A DNA stretch of 64,000 nucleotides from assembly GCF_900107635.1 (NCBI RefSeq), contig NZ_FNRD01000008.1, positions 171,964-235,963 on the forward strand, written 5' to 3'. This document shows positions 57,401 to 64,000 of this stretch, in pieces (positions within the stretch are counted from its first letter, which is position 1; each line of letters starts with the position of its first letter). The notes under the pieces were generated by a model. The model worked only from the letters and a program-made list of their open reading frames with translations, had not been told where the DNA came from and did no database searches. The stretch is from Flavobacterium gillisiae (GTDB lineage Bacteria; Bacteroidota; Bacteroidia; Flavobacteriales; Flavobacteriaceae). A program made the translations under genes and the position numbers.

Positions 57401-59001
57401 TGCCGTGGATTGCAAAGGTTCGAAATTCAACTCCATATGTTGGATTAATTTCTCCTCCACCGCATCACGATATATACTCTATTGAGGATTTATCACAATT
57501 GATATTTGATTTAAAAAATGCCAATCGTGAAGCCCGCGTAAATGTTAAGTTGGTTTCTGAAGTGGGTGTTGGAACTATCGCTGCCGGTGTTGCAAAAGCA
57601 AAAGCAGATGTGATTTTGATATCAGGTTACGACGGAGGAACTGGTGCTGCACCATTAACTTCATTACAACATACAGGTATTCCTTGGGAACTTGGACTTG
57701 CCGAAGCACAACAAACTTTAATATTAAATGACTTAAGAAGTCGTGTAGTATTAGAATGTGATGGACAATTAAAAACAGGACGTGATGTTGCAATAGCAGC
57801 TTTACTGGGAGCGGAAGAATTTGGTTTTGCCACTGCGCCGTTAGTAGCTTCAGGTTGTATCATGATGAGAGCTTGTCATTTAAATACCTGTCCAGTTGGT
57901 ATCGCTACTCAAGATCCTGAGTTAAGAAAAAATTTCAAAGGAACTCCAGAGCACATCATTAACTTCATGTATTTTATTGCTGAAGAGTTGAGAGAAATCA
58001 TGGCTCAGTTAGGCTTTAGAACCTTAAAAGAAATGGTAGGACAATCACAAAAATTAAATGTCAACAAAGCCATTAAACATTATAAAGCTAGCGGTTTAGA
58101 TTTGTCTACAATTTTGTACAAACCTGAAAAAGCAAAAACAGTACCGAATCATAATACAACAACTCAAGACCACGCATTAGAGAATGTACTTGATTTCGCA
58201 ATCATAAAAGAAGCTATTCCTTCTATTTACAGAAAAGAGAAAACAAGAGTAAACTTTAAAATTAAAAATACAGATCGTTCTGTAGGTGCTATTTTAAGTA
58301 ATGAAATCTCAAAAATATATGGTGCCCAAGGATTACCGGAAGATACTATCCTAGTAGACTTTGAAGGTTCTGCCGGACAAAGTTTTGGCGCTTTTGCTAC
58401 CAATGGATTGTCATTTAAAATCCATGGAAATTGCAATGACTATTTAGGTAAAGGACTTTCAGGAGGAAAATTAATTATCAAAGTCCCTCCTACTGCAACA
58501 TTCAAACCAGAAGAAAACATCATTATCGGTAACGTAGCATTGTATGGTGCCATTACTGGTGAAGCCTACATTAACGGTATGGCTGGAGAACGTTTTGGGG
58601 TAAGAAATTCTGGAGCAACAGCAGTTGTAGAAGGAATTGGAGATCACGGATGTGAATACATGACCGGAGGTATTGTAGTGGTATTAGGTAAAACAGGAAG
58701 AAATTTTGCTGCTGGTATGAGTGGTGGTGTTGCTTATGTTTTTGATGAGAAAAAACAATTCGAAAATGGATTGTGTAATATGGAAATGGTAGCCTTAGAA
58801 ACATTGGAAGAAGATGACTTGATAAAACTAAGACGTTTAATCAAAAATCATTCGATGTACACCAACAGTCCATTAGCTACAAGAATATTGGAAGATTGGG
58901 AAAACCAACAGAAACATTTCATCAAAGTAATGCCAAAAGATTACAAAATAGCATTACAACGATTAGCAGAAGAAAAGAAAATTGAAGAACTAATAGCATA
59001 G
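54487..59001 (+). CDS. gltB: glutamate synthase large subunit
   Basis: Large (alpha) subunit of NADPH glutamate synthase, 1504 residues, which hydrolyses glutamine and adds the ammonia to 2-oxoglutarate. A 17-residue propeptide precedes the amidotransferase cysteine Cys18 ([11 protein letters not shown]), which becomes the N-terminus after processing. The central and FMN synthase domains follow, with [15 protein letters not shown] and [13 protein letters not shown], and the 3Fe-4S cluster cysteines in [13 protein letters not shown]. The C-terminal beta-helix has [20 protein letters not shown]. The small-subunit gene starts two bases after the stop. Confidence 0.97.
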   Translation: MKIKEQGLYLPEFEHDNCGAGFICNLNGIKSNDIIHKALDILIKLEHRGAVSADGRTGDGAGILFDIPHDFFKKVCDFTIPETREYAVGMVFLPKKKNQVEFCKTTFETAIRNQNLNIIGWRDVPVDVSNLGQIAAEKEPTVKQIFIGKNGLELTEQQFNAKLFAARKIAEHTILNSKISESHMFYFSSLSTTTIIYKGLLMPEDISRYYTDLTDTDLVTRLALVHQRFSTNTFPSWELAQPFRYMCHNGEINTLRGNVSRMRAREELMKSDVFGDDIKKLFPIILDGKSDSASMDMVVELLLMTGRSLPEVMMMVVPEAWEKHQTMSDDKKAFYEYNACIMEPWDGPASIPFTDGNVIGALLDRNGLRPSRYTLTKEGFVIMASEIGVLDIKPEDVVQHGRLEPGKMFLVDMNAGRIIEDDEIKNAIVTKRPYRKWLDENLLHLSQVPYTNNSTPTENIDFETRLRLFGYTIEDLKTVINPMGSKGTEVISSMGNDTPLAVLSDRPQLLYNYFKQLFAQVTNPPLDGIREEIITDVSLAIGGDFNIFDIDPKHCKKLKIQNPVISKEDLDKIRNIDHPDFKSASISTLYEIEKGANGLERALEKCVQATFKAVQEGHNIIILSDRGVSQKMAPIPMLLACSYIHHSMNILKVRSKFGIIIESAEPREPHHFALLFGYGASAINPYLVNEIIRDQVDKGFITGIDPDYAIANYNKAIAKGILKIMNKIGISTLHSYRAAQIFEILGLNKTFTSKYFPYTPSRIEGIGLMEIEKEVKQRYQKAFPNSTVASLLSLEIGGIYRWRRTGEKHMFNPTTIAKLQQAVRLNSPESYKEYSTMVNDQSKNLMTIRGLFEFNNLDPISIDEVEPWTEIVKKFKTGAMSYGSISQEAHENLAIAMNRIGGKSNSGEGGEDPKRFQKELNGDSKNSAIKQVASGRFGVSINYLTSAKEIQIKMAQGAKPGEGGQLPGEKVVPWIAKVRNSTPYVGLISPPPHHDIYSIEDLSQLIFDLKNANREARVNVKLVSEVGVGTIAAGVAKAKADVILISGYDGGTGAAPLTSLQHTGIPWELGLAEAQQTLILNDLRSRVVLECDGQLKTGRDVAIAALLGAEEFGFATAPLVASGCIMMRACHLNTCPVGIATQDPELRKNFKGTPEHIINFMYFIAEELREIMAQLGFRTLKEMVGQSQKLNVNKAIKHYKASGLDLSTILYKPEKAKTVPNHNTTTQDHALENVLDFAIIKEAIPSIYRKEKTRVNFKIKNTDRSVGAILSNEISKIYGAQGLPEDTILVDFEGSAGQSFGAFATNGLSFKIHGNCNDYLGKGLSGGKLIIKVPPTATFKPEENIIIGNVALYGAITGEAYINGMAGERFGVRNSGATAVVEGIGDHGCEYMTGGIVVVLGKTGRNFAAGMSGGVAYVFDEKKQFENGLCNMEMVALETLEEDDLIKLRRLIKNHSMYTNSPLATRILEDWENQQKHFIKVMPKDYKIALQRLAEEKKIEELIA

Positions 59002-59003
59002 TC

Positions 59004-60458
59004 ATGGGAAAGATAGGTGGATTTAAAGAATACAATAGAACTGACGAAAGTAATATAGAAGTAAAGGAACGTGTATCAAACTACAATGAGTTTACTATTC
59101 CTTTAACAAAAGATAAAATTAAAGAACAAGGATCAAGATGCATGGACTGTGGAATTCCATTTTGCCATAGTGCTTGCCCATTAGGAAATTTGATTCCTGA
59201 CTTTAATGATATGGTACATCAAGAAGAGTGGCAAAGTGCTTTAGAGATTTTGCAGTCAACAAATAACTTTCCTGAATTTACAGGTCGTTTATGCCCTGCT
59301 CCATGTGAAAAATCATGTGTACTGGGAATCATCGAAGAGCCTGTAGCAATCGAAAATATTGAAAAAAATATAATAGAAAGAGGTTTTGCAGAAGGATGGA
59401 TCAAACCACAAACTCCGCTACAAAGAACAGGTAAAACAGTAGCCGTAATTGGTTCCGGACCTGCTGGATTAGCAGCTGCTCAACAATTAAACAGAGCGGG
59501 GCACACCGTAACTGTTTTCGAAAGAGATAATGCTATTGGAGGACTTTTAAGATATGGAATACCTAATTTTAAATTAGAAAAAGGAATTATTGACCGACGC
59601 GTACTAATATTAGAAGCCGAAGGAATTGTTTTTAAAACTAATGTAAATGTTGGTGTAAACTATAGTGTAGAACAACTAAACGAATTTGATTCAATCGTAT
59701 TGTGCGGCGGCGCTACCGAAAGAAGAAGCTTACCTACAAAAGGAATTGAAACAAAAGGAGTAGTACAAGCAATGGACTTTTTGACACAGCAAACTAAAGT
59801 AGTTTATGGAGAGGAAATTCCTAACCAAATCAAAGCAACTGCTAAAGATGTTATCGTTATCGGTGGTGGAGATACAGGTTCTGACTGTGTGGGGACTTCT
59901 AACAGACAAGGCGCTAAATCAGTTACCAATTTTGAAATCATGCCTAAACCACCAATTGGAAGAAGCGAGACAACACCTTGGCCTTTCTGGCCTTTGCAAT
60001 TAAAAACATCTTCTTCACATGAAGAAGGATGTGGAAGAAATTGGTTGATCAATACCAAAGAATTTATTGCTAATGAAAAAGGAGAATTGGTCGGTTTAAA
60101 AACGGTAGAAGTAGCTTGGAAAATGACACCGGGACAACGACCTGAACTAATAGAAAAAGAAGGTTCTGAGAAAACTTGGCCGTGTGATTTAGCACTTTTG
60201 GCTCTTGGTTTTACAGGCCCTGAAAAAACATTAAGTGATCAATTGGGTTTAGAAACAGATATGCGTAGCAATTATAAAGCAACTAATTATCAAACAAATA
60301 AACCACACATTTTCACCGCTGGAGATATGCGAAGAGGACAATCTTTGATCGTTTGGGCCATCTCAGAAGGTCGTGAAGCAGCCAGAGAAGTTGATAACTA
60401 TTTGATGGGATATACAAATTTACCAACGAAGGGAAATGGAGATTTACCTAGTTTATAA
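59004..60458 (+). CDS. gltD: glutamate synthase small subunit
   Basis: Beta subunit of glutamate synthase, 484 residues, which oxidises NADPH on FAD and passes electrons through 4Fe-4S clusters to GltB. Cluster ligands are in CMDCGIPFCHSACPLGN and GRLCPAPCEKSCVLG. The FAD motif GSGPAGLAAAQQL, the NADPH motif VIGGGDTGSDCVGTS and the FTAGDMRRGQSLIVWAI segment are intact. It is coupled to gltB (2-base gap) and ends in a strong terminator. Confidence 0.97.
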   Translation: MGKIGGFKEYNRTDESNIEVKERVSNYNEFTIPLTKDKIKEQGSRCMDCGIPFCHSACPLGNLIPDFNDMVHQEEWQSALEILQSTNNFPEFTGRLCPAPCEKSCVLGIIEEPVAIENIEKNIIERGFAEGWIKPQTPLQRTGKTVAVIGSGPAGLAAAQQLNRAGHTVTVFERDNAIGGLLRYGIPNFKLEKGIIDRRVLILEAEGIVFKTNVNVGVNYSVEQLNEFDSIVLCGGATERRSLPTKGIETKGVVQAMDFLTQQTKVVYGEEIPNQIKATAKDVIVIGGGDTGSDCVGTSNRQGAKSVTNFEIMPKPPIGRSETTPWPFWPLQLKTSSSHEEGCGRNWLINTKEFIANEKGELVGLKTVEVAWKMTPGQRPELIEKEGSEKTWPCDLALLALGFTGPEKTLSDQLGLETDMRSNYKATNYQTNKPHIFTAGDMRRGQSLIVWAISEGREAAREVDNYLMGYTNLPTKGNGDLPSL

Positions 60459-60476
60459 ATCATAATAACACTAAAA

Positions 60477-60518
60477 AATGGCTGTCAGAATAGTTTTTCC
60501 GACAGCCATTTTTATTTG
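60477..60518 (+). terminator. gltD terminator
   Basis: Perfect 10-bp stem AATGGCTGTC / GACAGCCATT, 14-nt loop, then TTTATTT. Confidence 0.85.
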
Positions 60519-60634
60519 GGGGTGACCATGCTTCCACTATCGTTACAGCTTGGTCGGGCTATCCGCTACAAGTCCTCGTCACTTTCGCAAAAGCTCAATG
60601 CCTGTGGGCTTTTCGCTTCTATCCCTCACCCAAA
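60515..60634 (-). repeat. structured intergenic repeat, copy C (longer variant)
   Basis: GC-richer than its surroundings and closed by TTTGGGGGTGA / TCACCCAAA. On the minus strand it carries GATAGAAGCGAAAAGCCC and GTAGCGGATAGCCCGACC, imperfect copies of one motif that also resemble the opening of repeats A and B (TAGCCC, GATAGAAG). It lies between gltD and lysA and has no coding potential. Confidence 0.65.
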
Positions 60635-60715
60635 AAAAAACAATATTACTAAAAATACATGCATTTGTTTAATTTATAACTTTTTGTTATAAATTGTTAA
60701 AAATTAAATATTCCC

Positions 60716-60745
60716 TTGTCATATCAATAAAGAATAATAAATTTG
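60716..60745 (+). promoter_or_regulatory. lysA promoter (-33 and -7 boxes)
   Basis: TTG at 60716-60718, 19-base spacer, then TAAATTTG at 60738-60745: a full match to the flavobacterial promoter model. It ends 16 bases before the ATG. Confidence 0.75.
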
Positions 60746-60761
60746 CTAAAAAATAATAACG

Positions 60762-61982
60762 ATGCAATCAAAAGATCTACTTCAATTAGCCGAGCAATTT
60801 GGAAGTCCAATATATGTTTACGATGCCGAAAAAATAAAATCGCAATACAATAGATTAACTAAAGCATTTTCTAAAGTAGAGAATCTGCGTATCAATTACG
60901 CGATGAAAGCATTGTCTAATGTTGCCATCCTTCAGTTACTAAAAGAAATGGGATCAGGACTTGATACGGTATCTATACAAGAAGTTCTATTAGGACTTCA
61001 TGCAGGATATGATCCAGAAAAAATATTTTATACGCCAAACGGAGTATCCCTCGAAGAAATCGAGCAAGTACATGCCATGGGCGTTCAAATCAATATTGAT
61101 AATTTATCAATATTAGAACAATTTGGAGCTAAACATCCTAATGTACCCGTTTGTATCCGAATCAATCCACATGTAATGGCAGGTGGAAACACTAATATAT
61201 CTGTTGGACATATCGATAGTAAATTTGGAATATCAATCCATCAATTGCCTCATTTAGTTCGAATTGTTGAAAATACAAAAATGAACATAGTAGGTATTCA
61301 CATGCATACAGGTTCAGATATTTTAGATATCGAAGTATTCTTATATGCTGCCGAAATTCTATTTGATGCTGCAAAAAACTTTAAAAATCTTGAATTCCTA
61401 GATTTTGGGAGCGGATTTAAAGTCCCTTACAAAAAAGATGATATCGAAACCGATATTGAAGAGTTAGGTAAAAAACTATCCAAAAGATTCAACGCTTTCT
61501 GCGTTGAATACGGTAAAGATTTAACTTTAATCTTCGAACCAGGTAAATTCTTAGTAAGTGAAGCAGGATCATTCTTAGTAAAAGTTAATGTAATCAAACA
61601 AACTACCTCTACTGTTTTTGCAGGAGTTGATAGTGGTTTCAACCATTTAATTCGTCCAATGTTATATGGTTCACAACACCATATTGATAATATCTCAAAT
61701 CCTAAGGGAAAAGAGCGCTTCTACTCTGTTGTAGGATACATTTGCGAAACAGATACTTTTGCAAATAACAGAAGGATTTCAGAAATTAAAGAAGGAGACA
61801 TACTAAGTTTTAGAAATGCAGGTGCTTATTGCTATTCTATGTCCTCAAATTACAATTCAAGATACAGACCAGCTGAAGTATTGTGGATGAATGGGAAAGG
61901 TCATTTAATACGTGCTCATGAAACGTTTGAGGATTTACTTAAAAATCAGATTCCATTACCAATAGAAGCAACTAAAGCATAA
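60762..61982 (+). CDS. lysA: diaminopimelate decarboxylase
   Basis: PLP enzyme of 406 residues that makes L-lysine from meso-diaminopimelate. The Schiff-base lysine is Lys49 (INYAMKALSN), with HMHTGSD, the PLP-phosphate motif DFGSGFKVP, FEPGKFLVSEAG, and the CETDTF catalytic cysteine loop from the second subunit. The C-terminus has FRNAGAYCYSMSSNYNSR, typical of the family. It has its own promoter and terminator, so it is not part of the gltBD transcript. Confidence 0.95.
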   Translation: MQSKDLLQLAEQFGSPIYVYDAEKIKSQYNRLTKAFSKVENLRINYAMKALSNVAILQLLKEMGSGLDTVSIQEVLLGLHAGYDPEKIFYTPNGVSLEEIEQVHAMGVQINIDNLSILEQFGAKHPNVPVCIRINPHVMAGGNTNISVGHIDSKFGISIHQLPHLVRIVENTKMNIVGIHMHTGSDILDIEVFLYAAEILFDAAKNFKNLEFLDFGSGFKVPYKKDDIETDIEELGKKLSKRFNAFCVEYGKDLTLIFEPGKFLVSEAGSFLVKVNVIKQTTSTVFAGVDSGFNHLIRPMLYGSQHHIDNISNPKGKERFYSVVGYICETDTFANNRRISEIKEGDILSFRNAGAYCYSMSSNYNSRYRPAEVLWMNGKGHLIRAHETFEDLLKNQIPLPIEATKA

Positions 61983-62026
61983 AAAAAAAGTCCCATCTCA
62001 ATAATAAAGAGTTGGGACTTTTTTTT
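61981..62026. terminator. bidirectional terminator between lysA and the phosphatase gene
   Basis: Stem GTCCCA-CTC / GAG-TGGGAC with one T-T mismatch, flanked by an A-run on the left and a T-run on the right. Confidence 0.82.
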
Positions 62027-62041
62027 TGTCTAAAAACTATT

Positions 62042-63658
62042 TTACTTATTATCTAAAACTTCTTCTAGAACATTTGCTTCAGTACCATTAGGAAATGAAA
62101 CTTTTATTTTCTGCGCGATTGTAGGAGCAATTTGAGTTATTGCCTTTTTATTAAAAGATTCTCCTTTTTTAATATGCCATCCGTAAAAAATAGCGGGCAC
62201 GTGCGTGTCATAAGAATAAGTTGTTCCGTGTGACGTCCCAGTACCTTGATATTCTATATAACCAGGCTTGTCTAAAATAACCAAGTCTCCGTTTTGAGTT
62301 ACATCATATCCTTTAGCAATAAAATTTAAAAAATAATCATTACCCGTTGAACTTAAAATCTCGTCTTCAGTATAGACTCTCTTTACGTAGTCTTGTGTCA
62401 TTAAATAACTTTTAAACTCCTCTTTAACTTTACTCAATTCCAATCCTTTGTTTTTAATAATTTCTTTATTAAAAAATAAATTGAAACTCGAATAATTCAA
62501 AACTACATCAACACCAAAAGTTTTCATAGAGAATTCCTTTAAGTTAGTTCTAATGGTTGACGGACTAACACTATTTACATTGTATTTATGATCTTTTAAA
62601 TAATTTACGTTTTCTGCACCAGCATGATCAGCAGTCAAAAACAATAAATAATTATCCTTTCCCACTGTCTTATCTAAATAATTTAAGAAGTCAGCAATTG
62701 TTTGGTCTAAACGCAAGTACGTATCTTGTAATTCCATAGATCTTGGCCCTAATAAATGCCCAACATAATCAGTAGAAGAAAAACTAACCGCTAAAAAGTC
62801 AGTGATATTGTCTTTCCCTAGCTCTTCTTTCTCTATCGCTTTCATAGCAAACTCAGCTAGTAGATCATTCCCGAATGGAGTTGAACGTATTACCCCAGCA
62901 TCATTTTTGGCATACATATCTTTTAAATCATAAGGAAAGACCGCAGCTTTACTATTATATAATTTACCTTCATAAGGATTATTATCTTCTAAGCTTTCGT
63001 TATAAGTAGCTTTAGGTTTGAATAAATCCCATCCTTTATTAATGTATGGCATATAATGTTTCTCCTCATTAAATGTTTGAACCCAGTCCGGTAATTTTTC
63101 ACCATAAAAAGAACTAGAAATAAATGCTCCCGTTTTGCTGTACCAAAAAGCCCAGTTTGCAAAATGACCCGCAGGCAAAATCGCACCACGATCTTTAAGA
63201 CTCAAACCTATAACTTTACCTTTAAAATTAGTTCCCATTCTTAATTCATCTGTAATAGTAGTGGTTAATAAATTCTTAGGTGACATTTCACCTTCCTCTT
63301 TAGTTCCATCACCCACAGTACTTACACTAGCATCATCAGTACAGTACATTTCTTTACCTAACTTTCTACTAAACCACTCATTGCTTACAATTCCGTGAAT
63401 TGCTGGCGTAGTTCCTGTATAAATAGACGCATGTCCTGGCGCAGTATACGTCGGCATATAATTAAAATGCATATTTTGAAACGTATAGCCGTTATTCATT
63501 AAACGTTTGAATCCATTAGCAGAGAAATCGTCTGAAAAACGATATAAATACTCCATTTTCATTTGATCGACTACAATACCAACTACTAATTTTGGTCTTT
63601 CTTGTGCTTGTAAATTTGACATAATAAGTACTGTCAAAAACAAAATCATTTTTTTCAT
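62042..63658 (-). CDS. PafA-type alkaline phosphatase
   Basis: Exported phosphomonoesterase-like enzyme of 538 residues in the alkaline phosphatase superfamily. Signal peptide MKKMILFLTVLIMSNLQAQ is followed by metal ligand Asp31 (GIVVDQM), nucleophile Thr72 (YTAPGHAS), Asn93 (VSNEW), and Lys155 and Arg157 (LKDRGAIL). These correspond exactly to PafA Thr79, Asn100, Lys162 and Arg164 with a constant offset of seven. Later metal ligands are in DYVGHLLGP, ADHAGAE and GTSHGTTY. The ATG at 63658 is used, since a longer in-frame start would lie upstream of the TATTTTTG promoter box. Confidence 0.9.
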   Translation of the reverse strand: MKKMILFLTVLIMSNLQAQERPKLVVGIVVDQMKMEYLYRFSDDFSANGFKRLMNNGYTFQNMHFNYMPTYTAPGHASIYTGTTPAIHGIVSNEWFSRKLGKEMYCTDDASVSTVGDGTKEEGEMSPKNLLTTTITDELRMGTNFKGKVIGLSLKDRGAILPAGHFANWAFWYSKTGAFISSSFYGEKLPDWVQTFNEEKHYMPYINKGWDLFKPKATYNESLEDNNPYEGKLYNSKAAVFPYDLKDMYAKNDAGVIRSTPFGNDLLAEFAMKAIEKEELGKDNITDFLAVSFSSTDYVGHLLGPRSMELQDTYLRLDQTIADFLNYLDKTVGKDNYLLFLTADHAGAENVNYLKDHKYNVNSVSPSTIRTNLKEFSMKTFGVDVVLNYSSFNLFFNKEIIKNKGLELSKVKEEFKSYLMTQDYVKRVYTEDEILSSTGNDYFLNFIAKGYDVTQNGDLVILDKPGYIEYQGTGTSHGTTYSYDTHVPAIFYGWHIKKGESFNKKAITQIAPTIAQKIKVSFPNGTEANVLEEVLDNK

Positions 63659-63678
63659 CTTAAAATATATTTTTAAAG

Positions 63679-63686
63679 CAAAAATA
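63679..63686 (-). promoter_or_regulatory. phosphatase gene -7 promoter box
   Basis: TATTTTTG on the minus strand matches TAnnTTTG; it ends 20 bases before the chosen ATG and excludes the longer frame. Confidence 0.6.
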
Positions 63687-63870
63687 CACATTAAAGCTCG
63701 AACTCATTTAAAACTAACTGCCGAAAGTTAAAATACAAAACTGATTTAACATTAAATTAAAGCTTTACTCTAATTTAAATACCATCTAAGAACTTCACTT
63801 AACAAAAAAACTATTCAAATAAATGAATAGGTCTTATATAGAATGTAATAAGTTATTAAAATCAGGTTAA

Positions 63871-63904
63871 AAACAAAAAACCCTGTTCGTTAGAACAGGG
63901 TTTT
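63871..63904 (-). terminator. rRNA operon terminator
   Basis: Perfect 12-bp stem AAAACCCTGTTC / GAACAGGGTTTT with a 4-nt loop. It lies just after the 5S gene on the minus strand and is followed by a T-rich tail. Confidence 0.88.
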
Positions 63905-63910
63905 CAAAGA

Positions 63911-64000
63911 AAGGCGACGACATACTCTCCCACATAACTGCAGTACCATCTGCGCAGGCGGGCTTAACTACTCTGTTCGGGATGGGAAGAGGTGAGCCCC
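63911..64000 (-). rRNA. rrf: 5S ribosomal RNA, 5' end beyond the window
   Basis: Read on the minus strand, the sequence contains CCCATCCCGAACAGAGTAG, TTAAGCCCGCCTGCGC, GATGGTACTGC and GGGAGAGTATGTCGTCGCC, the conserved 5S core and 3' strand. About 90 of the usual 108-112 nt are present. It marks the downstream end of an rRNA operon that continues off the right edge. Confidence 0.93.

Larger units (their letters stand above)
60459..60761. other. intergenic region with terminator, repeat C and lysA promoter
   Basis: 303 bp between gltD and lysA. From left to right it contains the gltD terminator, structured repeat C and the lysA promoter. No open frame is present. Confidence 0.65.

Noticed and set aside
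60515..60634. Possible tRNA or tmRNA gene in the GC-rich patch between gltD and lysA
   Set aside because: No cloverleaf, no T-loop TTCGANNC with a matching acceptor stem and no CCA context; its motifs fit an intergenic repeat better.

Overview
The window is an ordinary chromosomal stretch from a low-GC member of the Bacteroidota, most likely Flavobacterium or a close relative. The evidence is the gene families present (DUF5723 and DUF4249 proteins, PUR/DUF3276, cyclophilin-FKBP fusion, monomeric isocitrate dehydrogenase, PafA-type phosphatase), the many signal peptides ending in Ala-Gln or Ser-Gln, and at least 18 starts preceded by the Bacteroidota -7 promoter box TAnnTTTG. Coding density is high, and most transcription units end in a clean stem-loop with a T-run. 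I see no phage, plasmid, insertion sequence, CRISPR array or tRNA gene.

Layout. 1-5.6 kb (minus strand): partial guaB, a coupled lipoprotein/DUF5723 outer-membrane pair behind a 23-bp palindrome, an HMG-CoA-lyase-like enzyme, and pyrD. 5.7-11.4 kb (plus): secreted histidine phosphatase, pepT, DM13 lipoprotein, outer-membrane barrel and an OmpR-type two-component system. 11.4-14 kb (minus): yajC, nusB and a leucine/valine-type dehydrogenase. 14.2-23.5 kb (plus): ABC exporter, PUR protein, MscS channel, MFS carrier, a P-type ATPase/sulfurtransferase/acetyltransferase operon and an NTF2-like lipoprotein. 23.7-32.1 kb (mostly minus): 16-cysteine copper-type four-helix protein, CsaA, two thioredoxin-fold proteins, immunophilin fusion, MFS carrier, secreted alpha/beta hydrolase and M3 peptidase. 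32.3-46.7 kb (plus): trmD, rplS, icd, TonB-dependent receptor plus DUF4249 lipoprotein, thiamine pyrophosphokinase, rlmF, a large TonB-dependent receptor, and uvrB. 46.7-54 kb: TerB-like protein, small charged secreted protein, esterase, dipeptide epimerase with a PLP enzyme, DUF1456 protein with an NAD(P)-binding protein, an orphan secreted protein, and sucC. 54.5-62 kb (plus): gltB, gltD, lysA. 62-64 kb (minus): PafA-type phosphatase and the 3' end of an rRNA operon (5S).

The genes form a mixed housekeeping set: purine, pyrimidine, glutamate and lysine synthesis, TCA-cycle enzymes, translation and RNA modification, DNA repair, peptide turnover and envelope functions.

Nothing in the window is a convincing new multi-gene system. 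The most interesting items lie between or beside the genes. Three structured intergenic repeats share TAGCCC/GATAGAAGCG-type motifs; two flank the M3 peptidase gene in the same orientation, and one of these abuts the trmD promoter. Others are a structured leader before rplS, a dipeptide epimerase translationally close to a shortened AONS-like PLP enzyme, and several paired envelope proteins of unknown function.
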